In this document: piece after piece, positions 1 to 8,100 of the stretch
How the letters are laid out: each line of letters starts with the position of its first letter
Position numbering within the stretch: the first letter of the stretch is position 1
Assembly (NCBI RefSeq): GCF_020532555.1
Contig: NZ_JAJBBR010000007.1
Coordinates: 241,276-305,275 of the forward strand
Length of the DNA stretch: 64,000 nt
Source of the DNA: Microvirga lenta
GTDB taxonomy: Bacteria > Pseudomonadota > Alphaproteobacteria > Rhizobiales > Beijerinckiaceae
Direction of reading: 5' to 3'
Program-made: the position numbers and the translations under genes
The notes under the pieces: model-generated
Databases searched by the model: none
The model's input: only the letters and a program-made list of their open reading frames with translations
Told to the model about the DNA's origin: nothing

Positions 1-290
1 TTCTCGGTCTCGGCAAGCGCCTGGACAACCGGCCGGGCGAACTCTCGGGCGGTGAGCAGCAGCGCGTCGCCATCGCCCGTGCGGTCGCCAATGCGCCGCG
101 CCTCCTGTTGGCGGACGAGCCGACCGGCAACCTCGATCCCCACACCGCGGATCGCGTCTTCCAAACCCTCGTTTCGATCGTGCGCGCCTCGAAGCTTGCG
201 GCCCTGATCGCCACCCACAACATGGATCTCGCTGCCCGAATGGACAGGCGGGTGACGATCCGCGACGGTCTCGTGGTGCAGATGCCGTAA
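1..290 (+). CDS. lolD: LolD-like ABC transporter ATPase, 3' end only
   Basis: C-terminal part of an ABC ATPase cut by the window edge; the frame is open from base 3. Visible in order are the signature [14 protein letters not shown], Walker [13 protein letters not shown] and the H-loop ATHN. The short tail after the H-loop ([19 protein letters not shown]) is typical of the LolD/MacB/FtsE group. In this family LolD drives the LolCE complex that releases lipoproteins from the inner membrane towards LolA. Naming it LolD rather than another MacB-type ATPase rests on position: lolCD lies just before dnaE in many alphaproteobacteria (recalled, not checked). Its membrane partner would lie left of the window. 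Confidence 0.75.
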   Translation, partial: LGLGKRLDNRPGELSGGEQQRVAIARAVANAPRLLLADEPTGNLDPHTADRVFQTLVSIVRASKLAALIATHNMDLAARMDRRVTIRDGLVVQMP

Positions 291-412
291 GGCTGGCTTG
301 TTGCTGGGTTCGCATGTCGCCCGACGGGGAAGGGGCCCATGGCTCCTGCGACCGCAGAGCCTGCCGCGTCACTCCCGCGCCTTATGCCCCCTTGAGCGGC
401 CCGGTGCGGCTC

Positions 413-421
413 TTATCCACA
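413..421 (+). promoter_or_regulatory. Single consensus DnaA-box-like nonamer
   Basis: TTATCCACA matches the classical DnaA box exactly. It lies alone in the gap between lolD and the small SOS gene, about 66 bases before that gene's proposed -35. One exact nonamer is expected by chance about once in a window of this size, so function is only a possibility. The rest of 291-478 shows no gene. Confidence 0.25.
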
Positions 422-478
422 CCTTCCCGTGCGTTAAGAGTCTGTTGACTCCGTCCGGAGTGCCGGTTCTGCACACCC

Positions 479-507
479 TTTACACAGAACATACGCTGAA
501 CAAGAAT
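479..507 (+). promoter_or_regulatory. Promoter of the small SOS gene with LexA box in its spacer
   Basis: TTTACA at 479-484 and AAGAAT at 502-507 are 17 bases apart and match the sigma70 -35 and -10 hexamers at 5 and 4 of 6 positions. The first LexA box (487-501) fills the spacer, so bound repressor should block polymerase. The lexA promoter at 26327-26355 has the same design. The hexamer call is by eye. Confidence 0.6.
487..501 (+). promoter_or_regulatory. LexA (SOS) box 1
   Basis: GAAC, seven bases (ATACGCT), GAAC. This is the complement of the alphaproteobacterial LexA operator GTTC-N7-GTTC. It lies between the proposed -35 and -10 of the small gene that starts at 537. Confidence 0.8.
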
Positions 508-522
508 GAACATACAAAGAAC
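508..522 (+). promoter_or_regulatory. LexA (SOS) box 2
   Basis: GAAC, seven bases (ATACAAA), GAAC, in the same orientation as box 1 and starting 21 bases (two helical turns) after it. It covers the expected transcription start and ends 14 bases before the ATG. Two phased boxes suggest tight, possibly cooperative, repression. Confidence 0.75.
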
Positions 523-536
523 ATGGAGTGACGGAC

Positions 537-638
537 ATGCTGCGTATGATCATCGAGACGGCTGCTGAAATTGCTTCCCTTGCAGTGTTCGGTTCTGCCA
601 TAGCGATCTGGGCGCTGGTACTGTCTCCGATCGCGTAA
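537..638 (+). CDS. 33-residue single-pass membrane protein, putative SOS-induced (SidA-like position)
   Basis: Short ORF of 33 codons ending TAA. GGAG at 525-528 lies 8 bases before the ATG, a good ribosome binding site. The product begins MLRMIIETAAEIASL and continues with a hydrophobic run (AVFGSAIAIWALVL) ending SPIA, so it should be one short inner-membrane helix with an Arg near the N-terminus. Two LexA boxes lie directly upstream, so induction by DNA damage is expected. In Caulobacter the 29-residue membrane peptide SidA is SOS-induced and blocks division through FtsW/FtsN, and I recall it lying close to dnaE. Length, topology, control and position agree with a functional counterpart, but I have not compared sequences, so the function is inferred. 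Confidence 0.7.
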   Translation: MLRMIIETAAEIASLAVFGSAIAIWALVLSPIA

Positions 639-660
639 TCCCCTGGATTCACAGGAAGGA

Positions 661-699
661 ATTCTCCCTGCCGTGAGGTAGGGCGCGGTTAGGGAGAAT
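661..699 (+). repeat. 9-bp perfect inverted repeat between the SOS gene and dnaE
   Basis: ATTCTCCCT at 661-669 pairs perfectly with AGGGAGAAT at 691-699 around a 21-base loop. It starts 22 bases after the small gene's stop and ends 36 bases before the dnaE ATG. There is no T tract, so it is not a standard terminator. It could be a partial stop, a processing site, or a stem in the dnaE leader. Confidence 0.4.
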
Positions 700-735
700 C
701 GTGTCACACTGCGCGCCTGTTTCGAGTTTCGGTTC

Positions 736-3700
736 ATGACGCGCGTTCTTCAAGATATCGGTTTCGTCCATCTGCATGTGCACTCCTCCTACTCGCTGCT
801 CGAGGGGGCACTGAAGATCGCGCAACTCGCGAAGCTGGCGGCGGCGGACAAGCAGCCGGCGCTGGCGCTCACCGACACCAACAATCTTTTCGGCGCCCTC
901 GAATTCTCAGAAAAGCTGGCCGGCTCCGGCATCCAGCCCATCGCGGGCGTTCAGCTCTCGGTCTGTTTCGAGGAGCCCGATCCTGTCGCCCGGGTCGTGC
1001 CCCAGCCCTCGAACGTGGTGCTGCTGGCCCAGACCGAGGAGGGCTACCGCAACCTCATGCGCCTCGTGAGCCACGCCTATTTCGGCGTGCCGCTCGGCGA
1101 GTCGCCCAGGGTCGCGGCACCCTCGCTCGCCCAGCACTGCGAGGGGCTGATCGCTCTCACGGGCGGCTTTACGGGGCCGCTCGACTGCGCCTTGCGGGAC
1201 GGTCGCCAGGAACTGGCCCAGGCGCGCCTCGACATGCTCAAGCACGCTTTCGGGCATCAGCTCTATGTGGAGATCCAGCGTCACGGGCTCGATACGGAGC
1301 GGATGATCGAGGGCGAGCTGATCGCGCTCGCCGACCGCAACGGGCTTCCCATCGTGGCCGCCAACGAGCCGTTCTTTTCGTCGCCCGGCGACTACGAGGC
1401 GCACGATGCGCTGCTCGCCATCGCCGAGGGGCGCATCGTCTCCGACGACAACCGCCGCCGGGTCTCGCCCCAGCACAATTTCAAGACGCGCCAGCAGATG
1501 ATGGAGCTGTTCGCGGACCTGCCGGACGCGCTGCAGGCGAGCGTCGAGATCGCCATGCGCTGCTCGACCCGCGTGAGAACGCGCAAGCCCATTCTCCCGA
1601 GTTTCGGAACGGGCCCGGATGCCGCCACCCTGGACGAAGGCGAGGAGCTCAAGCGGCAGGCGGAGGAGGGGCTCCTGAAGCGCCTTGCCGCGCATGGCCC
1701 CGCCCCGGGCCTGACCGAGCAGGATTATCACGACCGGCTCGCCTACGAGATCGGGATCATCCGGAACATGAAGTTTCCGGGCTACTTCCTGATCGTGTCG
1801 GACTTCATCAAATGGGCGAAGGATCACAACATCCCGGTCGGGCCGGGCCGTGGTTCGGGCGCGGGCTCGCTCGTGGCCTATGCGCTCACCATCACCGATC
1901 TCGACCCGCTGCGTTTCGCCCTGCTCTTCGAGCGATTCCTGAACCCCGAGCGCGTGTCGATGCCGGACTTCGACATCGATTTCTGCGTCGAGGGGCGCGA
2001 GCGCGTGATCGAATACGTGCAGCAGCGCTATGGCGAGGAGCAGGTCGCGCAGATCATCACCTTCGGTACGCTGCTCGCCCGCGGGGTGATACGCGACGTG
2101 GGGCGCGTGCTGGAAATGCCCTATGGGCAGGTGGACAAGCTCACCAAGCTCGTGCCGCAGAACCCAGCCAATCCGGTGACGCTCGCCCAGGCCATCGAGG
2201 GCGAGCCGCGGCTGCAGGCGGCGATCGACGAGGAGCCGGTCGTCAAGCGCATGCTCGACATCGCCCAGAAGCTGGAGGGCCTGCACCGTCACGCCTCGAC
2301 CCACGCGGCGGGCGTGGTGATCGGCGACCGCCCCCTGCAGGAGCTGGTGCCGCTCTACCGAGACCCGAAAACCGGCATGCGCGTGACCCAGTTCAACATG
2401 AAATGGGTCGAGCAGGCGGGCCTCGTGAAGTTCGACTTCCTGGGCCTGAAGACGCTGACGGTTCTGCGCACGGCGGTCGACCTCATCCGGCGCACGGGCG
2501 TGGAGGTCGATCTTTCGGCCCTGCCTCTCGACGACCGCAAGACCTACGAGATGCTCCGGCGCGGCGAAACGGTCGGCGTGTTCCAGGTGGAATCGGCGGG
2601 CATGAGAAAAGCTCTTGTCGAGATGGAGACCGACCGCTTCGAGGACATCATCGCGCTGGTCGCCCTCTACCGTCCGGGCCCGATGGCGAACATTCCGGTC
2701 TACTGCGCCCGCAAGCTCGGCAAGGACGAGCACAACAAGAAGGATTGGTACCCGCACGACAAGCTGGAGCCGATCCTGCGCGAGACCTTCGGCATCATCG
2801 TCTACCAGGAGCAGGTGATGGAGGTGGCGAAGGTCCTCTCCGGCTACTCGCTCGGCGACGCCGACCTTCTGCGCCGCGCCATGGGTAAGAAGATCAAGGC
2901 CGAGATGGACGCCCAGCGCGAGCGCTTCGTCTCGGGCGCCGGAAAGGGCGGGCTGGACAAGGCCAAGTCCAACGAGATCTTCGACCTTCTCGCCAAGTTC
3001 GCGGATTACGGCTTCAACAAGAGCCACGCGGCGGCCTATGCCCTCGTGGCGTTCCAGACCGCCTATCTCAAGGCCAATTACCCGGTCGAGTTCCTCGCCG
3101 CGTCCATGACGCTCGACCTGGACAACACGGACAAGCTGTCCGAATTCCGCCGCGAGGCCCAGCGCCTCGGCTTCAAGGTGGTGCCGCCGTCCATCAACCG
3201 GTCGGGCGTGGTCTTCGACGTCGTCTACGACCAGGAGGGCAAGGGCCAGATCCTCTATGCGCTCGCGGCCGTGAAGGGCGTCGGGCGCCAGGCCATCGAA
3301 TCGGTCGTCGAGGCCCGCGGCGACAAGCCCTTCAAGGACCTCGCCGATTTCGCCCGCCGCATCAATCCGCGCATGCTCAACAAGCGGACCCTGGAAAACC
3401 TCATCGCGGCCGGCGCCTTCGACGAACTGGAGCCGGACCGGGCCAAAGCCTGCGCCTCCATCGACGCCATGATGAGCCTGGCCCAGCAATCCCACGAGGC
3501 CGCCAATGGCGGCATGATCGACATGTTCGGGGGCGTCGCGGCGGCGGACGTGCAGCTGCGAATCGGCCCCTACGAGCCCTGGCCCGCCGCCGAGAGGCTT
3601 CAGAAGGAATACGACGCTGTCGGCTTCTTCCTCTCGGGCCACCCGCTCGACGAATACGGCGACCTGCTGAAGAAGCTGAGGGTCCAGACCTGGATGGAGT

Positions 3701-4206
3701 TCAGCCGTTCCGTCAGGGCCGGCAACTCGGTCGGCCGGGTCGCCGCCACGGTCCTGGACCGGCAGGAGCGCCGCACGAAGACCGGCAACAAGATGGGCAT
3801 TCTCACCCTGTCGGATCAGACCGGCCAATACGAGGCCATCATCTTCTCCGAGGGCCTGCAGCGCCTTCGCGACGTGCTGGAGCCCGGCAACGCCGTGATC
3901 CTGATGCTGCAGGCCGGCCTGGAGGGCGAGGAGGTGAGGGCGCGCATCGGCATGGCCGAGCCTCTGGAGGAGGCGGTCGCCAAGCACCAGAAGGGCATGC
4001 GCATCTTCCTGCGCGACGAGCGCCCCATCGGCAGCGTGTTCGAGCGGCTGAAGGCGCGGGGCGAGGGCGAGGTCTCCCTGGTGCTGATCCTCGACGACGG
4101 GGACCGGGAGGTGGAGGTCAAGCTTCCGGGCAAGTATATGGCGACACCCCAGATCGCCGGAGCCTTGAGGGCCGTGCCGGGGGTGGTCGACGTGCATATG
4201 AATTGA
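736..4206 (+). CDS. dnaE: DNA polymerase III subunit alpha
   Basis: Replicative polymerase of 1156 residues, close to the 1160 of E. coli DnaE. The N-terminal PHP domain starts with VHLHVHSSYSLLEG. The palm holds GPGRGSGAGS and the catalytic motif PDFDIDF with Asp411 and Asp413. GVFQVESAGM and the DYGFNKSHAAAY region follow in the fingers part, then a helix-hairpin-helix part, and an OB fold starts near VGRVAATVLDRQERR (about residue 1000). It copies the chromosome as part of the holoenzyme. The ATG at 736 has only a weak ribosome binding site but gives the usual N-terminus. Transcription may start upstream with the SOS gene, which would raise dnaE after damage; that is inference. A long antisense frame across it is a GC-rich shadow. 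Confidence 0.97.
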   Translation: MTRVLQDIGFVHLHVHSSYSLLEGALKIAQLAKLAAADKQPALALTDTNNLFGALEFSEKLAGSGIQPIAGVQLSVCFEEPDPVARVVPQPSNVVLLAQTEEGYRNLMRLVSHAYFGVPLGESPRVAAPSLAQHCEGLIALTGGFTGPLDCALRDGRQELAQARLDMLKHAFGHQLYVEIQRHGLDTERMIEGELIALADRNGLPIVAANEPFFSSPGDYEAHDALLAIAEGRIVSDDNRRRVSPQHNFKTRQQMMELFADLPDALQASVEIAMRCSTRVRTRKPILPSFGTGPDAATLDEGEELKRQAEEGLLKRLAAHGPAPGLTEQDYHDRLAYEIGIIRNMKFPGYFLIVSDFIKWAKDHNIPVGPGRGSGAGSLVAYALTITDLDPLRFALLFERFLNPERVSMPDFDIDFCVEGRERVIEYVQQRYGEEQVAQIITFGTLLARGVIRDVGRVLEMPYGQVDKLTKLVPQNPANPVTLAQAIEGEPRLQAAIDEEPVVKRMLDIAQKLEGLHRHASTHAAGVVIGDRPLQELVPLYRDPKTGMRVTQFNMKWVEQAGLVKFDFLGLKTLTVLRTAVDLIRRTGVEVDLSALPLDDRKTYEMLRRGETVGVFQVESAGMRKALVEMETDRFEDIIALVALYRPGPMANIPVYCARKLGKDEHNKKDWYPHDKLEPILRETFGIIVYQEQVMEVAKVLSGYSLGDADLLRRAMGKKIKAEMDAQRERFVSGAGKGGLDKAKSNEIFDLLAKFADYGFNKSHAAAYALVAFQTAYLKANYPVEFLAASMTLDLDNTDKLSEFRREAQRLGFKVVPPSINRSGVVFDVVYDQEGKGQILYALAAVKGVGRQAIESVVEARGDKPFKDLADFARRINPRMLNKRTLENLIAAGAFDELEPDRAKACASIDAMMSLAQQSHEAANGGMIDMFGGVAAADVQLRIGPYEPWPAAERLQKEYDAVGFFLSGHPLDEYGDLLKKLRVQTWMEFSRSVRAGNSVGRVAATVLDRQERRTKTGNKMGILTLSDQTGQYEAIIFSEGLQRLRDVLEPGNAVILMLQAGLEGEEVRARIGMAEPLEEAVAKHQKGMRIFLRDERPIGSVFERLKARGEGEVSLVLILDDGDREVEVKLPGKYMATPQIAGALRAVPGVVDVHMN

Positions 4207-4312
4207 GGCTTTGCTTCGTTCTTTTCTGGAGTGGAGGCGTTCGTGCAACAGCGTGACAGGATCTGCGGTATCGGCTAACGTTTCCGTCCGGCTGAATGTA
4301 GGAACGCCTCTT

Positions 4313-4945
4313 ATGCCGGATTTATCGACTCTCGCCCTTTTCGCAGCGGCTTGTTTGGCGCTCACGGCCACACCAGGCCCCGATATGCTGCTCATCGCAT
4401 CTCGCAGCGCTAGCCAAGGCCCGGCATCCGGGTTCGCGACCCTCGCCGGTATCCAGACCGGCACCTATTGCCATGCTCTCGCAGCGGCCTTCGGTCTTTC
4501 GCACCTGTTCTTGGCTGTACCGCTTGCCTACGACGTGGTGCGCTATGTTGGGGCGGCCTACCTGCTTTATCTGGCGTGGAGGACGTTTCGATCCCACGAT
4601 GCGGCGCTCTTTTCTACGGACGGGCTGCACGAGTACCCGCTTGGACAGGTATTTCGGCAGGGACTTTTCACTAACTTGCTCAATCCAAAAATGGCCCTGT
4701 TCGTGCTGGCCCTATTTCCGCAATTCGTGCGCCCCAATGTAGGCTCTGTTGCAGTGCAGATCATGCTCTTGGCAACCGTGCTCAATCTCGTCGGGCTTCT
4801 GGTCAACGGCACCATTATCATGATGGCTAGCCACATAGGCAGAACCTTCACGGGCCAGAAGAGGCTGCGCCGTATGCCCCAGCTTCTTCTCGGTACGGTA
4901 TTCGCTGGCCTAGCCATCAGACTTGCGTTTGATGGGCGACGCTGA
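4313..4945 (+). CDS. LysE/RhtB-family amino acid exporter
   Basis: 210-residue membrane protein, standard length for the LysE/RhtB translocator family, which exports amino acids or related metabolites by exchange with protons. The N-terminal helix is followed by LTATPGPDMLLIASRSASQG and the mid-protein NLLNPKMALFVLALFPQF, both typical of the family; about six hydrophobic segments are visible. The ATG at 4313 follows AGGA by 9 bases; an in-frame start at 4211 would add an unlikely N-terminal extension. The gene interrupts the dnaE-rpsB neighbourhood and uses more A/T at third positions than its neighbours, which suggests later insertion. The substrate cannot be predicted. Confidence 0.88.
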   Translation: MPDLSTLALFAAACLALTATPGPDMLLIASRSASQGPASGFATLAGIQTGTYCHALAAAFGLSHLFLAVPLAYDVVRYVGAAYLLYLAWRTFRSHDAALFSTDGLHEYPLGQVFRQGLFTNLLNPKMALFVLALFPQFVRPNVGSVAVQIMLLATVLNLVGLLVNGTIIMMASHIGRTFTGQKRLRRMPQLLLGTVFAGLAIRLAFDGRR

Positions 4946-5070
4946 TGTCTTGATAGCCAAGCCTCATGGCTCGAGCGTCACGTTCTGAGCGAGGATTATG
5001 TTCAGGCGGAGGAGGACTCTGCCGGCCTTTTGGCCTTGGATCGTCAAGGGAAATAGGGGGTGTATCCCCC

Positions 5071-5099
5071 TTGCATTCCCCCACCTTTTCCCCTATACG
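5071..5099 (+). promoter_or_regulatory. Probable sigma70 promoter of rpsB
   Basis: TTGCAT at 5071-5076 and TATACG at 5094-5099 are 17 bases apart in an otherwise C-rich stretch. The expected transcript starts near 5106, giving a leader of about 95 bases. A short G5/C5 stem at 5056-5070 lies just before it and could help end lysE transcription. Confidence 0.55.
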
Positions 5100-5123
5100 C
5101 GCCGCATCCCACACGCGGAGCTT

Positions 5124-5143
5124 GCCTCATGAATCAATGAGGC
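5124..5143 (+). ncRNA. Stem-loop in the rpsB leader
   Basis: GCCTCAT at 5124-5130 pairs with ATGAGGC at 5137-5143 around a 6-base loop, inside the proposed untranslated leader of rpsB. Ribosomal protein S2 represses its own operon in enterobacteria through the rpsB leader. Whether this stem does the same is unknown. Confidence 0.3.
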
Positions 5144-5202
5144 GTCCCGGTGGCCGGCAGGACCGGTCCACTGCTCCGCGGAGGCTTAACCGGAGAAAAA
5201 CT

Positions 5203-6216
5203 ATGGCGCTTCCTGAATTCTCGATGCGCAGCCTCCTCGAGGCTGGCGCTCACTTCGGCCACCAGGCTCACCGCTGGAACCCGAAGATGGGTCCGTACAT
5301 TTTCGGCACCCGCAACAATATCCACATCATCGACCTCGCTCAGTCGGTCCCGATGATGCACCGCGCTCTCCAGGCCGTCAGCGACACGGTTGCCAAGGGC
5401 GGCCGCGTGCTCTTCGTCGGCACGAAGCGTCAGGCTGCCGATGCGGTCGCCGATGCGGCCAAGCGTTCGGCTCAGTACTACGTGAACTCCCGCTGGCTCG
5501 GCGGCATGCTGACCAACTGGAAGACGATCTCCGGCTCGATCGCGCGCCTGCGCAAGGTCGACGAGATCCTCGCCGGCGGCGGCCAGGGCCTCACGAAGAA
5601 AGAGCGCCTCATGCTCGCCCGTGAGAAGGACAAGCTCGAGCGCGCCCTCGGCGGCATCAAGGACATGGGCGGCACGCCCGACCTGATCTTCGTGATCGAC
5701 ACCAACAAGGAGCAACTCGCGATCCAGGAGGCCCGTCGCCTCGGTATCCCGGTTGCCGCCATCGTCGACACGAACTGCGATCCGGACGGCATCACCTTCC
5801 CGGTTCCGGCCAACGACGACGCCGGCCGCGCCATCGCGCTCTACTGCGACCTGATCGCCCGCGCCGCTCTTGACGGCATCTCCCGCGGCGCCGGCGCCAT
5901 GGGCATCGATATCGGCGAGTCCGAGAATCCGATGGCCGAAGAGCTCCCGGCCAACGACGCCGCTCCCGCCTACGAGGGCGAGCAGTTCGAGCGCCTTGCG
6001 GCTCCCCGCGGCGCCCCGGACGACCTGACCAAGCTGAACGGCGTCGGCCCGCAGCTCGAGAAGAAGCTCAACGAAGCCGGCATCTTCCACTACTGGCAGC
6101 TCGCTGCCATGCAGCCGGCCGATGTCGAGCAGCTCGACAAGGACCTGAAGCTCAACGGCCGCGTCGAGCGCGACGGCTGGCTCGGCCAGGCCCGGTCGAT
6201 GATCGAGGCAGCCTAA
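5203..6216 (+). CDS. rpsB: 30S ribosomal protein S2 with C-terminal helix-hairpin-helix extension
   Basis: Small-subunit protein S2, 337 residues against about 241 in E. coli. Residues 1-240 are a normal S2 core ([20 protein letters not shown] at 10-30, [14 protein letters not shown] near 96-109). An acidic linker (240-270) follows, then a module at 275-337 starting [20 protein letters not shown], the helix-hairpin-helix type fused to several rhizobial proteins. GGAG 8 bases before the ATG at 5203 fixes the start; the open frame begins at 4966 but the earlier part is not S2-like. It binds the S1/S2 region of the 30S body. It is followed by tsf, the usual pair. Confidence 0.97.
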   Translation: MALPEFSMRSLLEAGAHFGHQAHRWNPKMGPYIFGTRNNIHIIDLAQSVPMMHRALQAVSDTVAKGGRVLFVGTKRQAADAVADAAKRSAQYYVNSRWLGGMLTNWKTISGSIARLRKVDEILAGGGQGLTKKERLMLAREKDKLERALGGIKDMGGTPDLIFVIDTNKEQLAIQEARRLGIPVAAIVDTNCDPDGITFPVPANDDAGRAIALYCDLIARAALDGISRGAGAMGIDIGESENPMAEELPANDAAPAYEGEQFERLAAPRGAPDDLTKLNGVGPQLEKKLNEAGIFHYWQLAAMQPADVEQLDKDLKLNGRVERDGWLGQARSMIEAA

Positions 6217-6228
6217 AGAGGCTGTCCG

Positions 6229-6295
6229 GCACCGCGAATTCGCGGTGCTGCTTGAGCAAATTGATCGAGCCCGGCGTTCCATGAGCGCCGGGCTC
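6229..6295 (+). terminator. Two hairpins between rpsB and tsf
   Basis: GCACCGCG/CGCGGTGC at 6229-6248 (loop AATT), then GAGCCCGGCG/CGCCGGGCTC at 6267-6295. Neither has a T tract. They may reduce readthrough into tsf or protect mRNA ends, setting S2 and EF-Ts amounts apart. Confidence 0.45.
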
Positions 6296-6327
6296 CCTAT
6301 ATGCGTAAACCTGTGAAAGGATGAGCC

Positions 6328-7257
6328 ATGGCGAACATTACCGCTGCGATGGTGAAGGAGCTGCGCGACAAGACCAGCGCCGGCATGATGGACTGTAAGA
6401 CGGCCCTCAACGAGACCAACGGTGATATCGAGGCCGCCGTCGATTGGCTGCGCAAGAAGGGTCTGTCCAAGGCCGCCAAGAAGGCCGGCCGCGTGGCCGC
6501 CGAAGGCCTCGTCGCCGTCGAGTCCTCCGGTCACACCGCGACGATCCTCGAGGTCAACTCCGAAACGGACTTCGTGGCCCGCAACGACCAGTTCCAGGCC
6601 TTCGTCCGCGAAGCCGCCAAGATCGCCCTCATGGGCAACGGCACCATCGAGTCGCTTGAGGCCGCCCACTTCCCGGGATCGCAGACGACCATCAAGGACC
6701 GCCTGCAGGAGCTGATCGCCACCATCGGCGAGAACATGACGCTGCGCCGCGTGGCGAAGCTCGAAGTTTCGAAGGGCCTCATCGCCTCCTATGTCCATAA
6801 CGCGGTCGGCGACGGCCTCGGCAAGATCGGCGTTCTCGTGGCGCTGGAGTCGGAAGGCGACGTGACCGTGCTCGGCACCCTGGGCCGCCAGATCGCCATG
6901 CACATCGCGGCGACGAACCCGGTGGCCGTCGATGCTTCCGGCATCGATGCCGCGACCATCGAGCGCGAGAGCAACATCCTGCGCGAGAAGAATGCCGGCA
7001 AGCCGGACAACGTGCTGCAGAAGATCGTCGAGAGCGGCCTGAAGAGCTACTACAAGGAGGTCACTCTCCTGGAGCAGCCTTTCGTCCACGACCCCTCGAA
7101 GACCATCACCCAGGTCCTCAAGGAGGCCGAGTCCAAGGCCGGCAAGCCGGTCAGCCTGAAGAGCTTCGTCCGCTATGCCCTCGGCGAGGGCATCGAGAAG
7201 GAGGAAGCCCCGGACTTCGCGGCCGAGGTGGCCGCGGCGGCAGGCGGCAAGGCCTAA
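6328..7257 (+). CDS. tsf: Translation elongation factor Ts
   Basis: 309-residue EF-Ts, the guanine nucleotide exchange factor for EF-Tu. The N-terminal UBA-like domain ([29 protein letters not shown]) and the exchange motif ETDFVARND (Asp81-Phe82) are clear; the C-terminal module ends with [20 protein letters not shown]. Start at the ATG after AAAGGATGAGCC. It sits between rpsB and pyrH as in most bacteria. A strong terminator directly after it separates it from pyrH. Confidence 0.97.
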   Translation: MANITAAMVKELRDKTSAGMMDCKTALNETNGDIEAAVDWLRKKGLSKAAKKAGRVAAEGLVAVESSGHTATILEVNSETDFVARNDQFQAFVREAAKIALMGNGTIESLEAAHFPGSQTTIKDRLQELIATIGENMTLRRVAKLEVSKGLIASYVHNAVGDGLGKIGVLVALESEGDVTVLGTLGRQIAMHIAATNPVAVDASGIDAATIERESNILREKNAGKPDNVLQKIVESGLKSYYKEVTLLEQPFVHDPSKTITQVLKEAESKAGKPVSLKSFVRYALGEGIEKEEAPDFAAEVAAAAGGKA

Positions 7258-7269
7258 ATCGAACCAAGC

Positions 7270-7297
7270 AAAACGGCGGCGCTTCAGCCGCCGTTTT
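7270..7297 (+). terminator. Rho-independent terminator after tsf
   Basis: AAAACGGCGGC at 7270-7280 pairs with GCCGCCGTTTT at 7287-7297 around GCTTCA; the T run is the stem's own 3' end. A spare ATG at 7299 falls directly after it and is an unlikely start for pyrH. Confidence 0.85.
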
Positions 7298-7328
7298 CAT
7301 GAGAAGGTTTGAAAAGAGAGGTCAGACA

Positions 7329-8042
7329 GTGACACAGTTTCGGCGCATCCTGGTGAAGCTCTCGGGAGAGGCCCTAATGGCCCCCGACGGATACTGGCTC
7401 GATCCTCAGACCCTGTCGGGGCTGGCGGAAGACCTGGCCCAGGCGACCCGCGCCGGATTCGAGATCGCCCTGGTCATCGGCGGCGGCAACATCATCCGCG
7501 GCGCCCGCATGAGCGCGGCCGGCTGGATCGACCGCCCCACCGCCGACTCCATGGGAATGCTCGGCACCGTCATGAACTCGCTCGCCATCGAGACGGCGCT
7601 CAACGCGGCCGGCGTCTCCGCCCGCACCATGGCGGCCGTCTCCATGCCGACGATCTGCGAGACCTATGCGCGCCAGCCGGCTCTGCACCATCTGGACAAG
7701 GGGCAGGTCGTGGTCCTCGCAGGCGGCACGGGCAACCCGTTCTTCACGACCGATACCGCGGCCGTGCTGCGGGCGGCCGAGCTGCGCTGCGACGCGGTGC
7801 TCAAGGCGACCCAGGTGGACGGCGTCTACTCGGCCGACCCCAAGAAGGACCCGAATGCGGTCCGCTACGACCGCATCACCCACGACGAGGCCATCGCCCG
7901 GGACCTGAAGGTGATGGACACGGCGGCCTTCGCCCTCGCCCGCGAGAGCAGGCTTCCCATCATCGTCGGCTCGGTCCATGCCCCGAGTTCCGTGACCGCA
8001 ATTCTCCAAGGCAAAGTTCCTTCGACCGTTGTCTCCCCTTGA
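7329..8042 (+). CDS. pyrH: UMP kinase
   Basis: 237-residue uridylate kinase (UMP to UDP with ATP) of the amino acid kinase fold. Motifs: ILVKLSGEAL near the N-terminus, VIGGGNIIRG, the central GMLGTVMNSLAIETAL, and the nucleotide-binding GGTGNPFFTTDTAAVLRA. I start it at the GTG at 7329: GAGAGG lies 7 bases upstream, and the length equals the family norm. The ATG at 7299 would add ten residues encoded at the end of the tsf terminator. It leads the pyrH-frr-uppS-cdsA-dxr-rseP series. Confidence 0.94.
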   Translation: MTQFRRILVKLSGEALMAPDGYWLDPQTLSGLAEDLAQATRAGFEIALVIGGGNIIRGARMSAAGWIDRPTADSMGMLGTVMNSLAIETALNAAGVSARTMAAVSMPTICETYARQPALHHLDKGQVVVLAGGTGNPFFTTDTAAVLRAAELRCDAVLKATQVDGVYSADPKKDPNAVRYDRITHDEAIARDLKVMDTAAFALARESRLPIIVGSVHAPSSVTAILQGKVPSTVVSP

Positions 8043-8100
8043 TGCAGCGGCCCGCTCAGCGTAAGCCGGTTGTAATCGTTCGCGTAAGGATAGGGACCCG

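Noticed and set aside
907..4464. Open frame of 1185 codons antisense to dnaE
   Set aside because: Composition is that of a GC-rich antisense shadow (His, Gly, Leu, Arg rich); dnaE is certain.
7299..7328. ATG at 7299 as the pyrH start
   Set aside because: It lies directly behind the tsf terminator with no ribosome binding site; the GTG at 7329 fits better.
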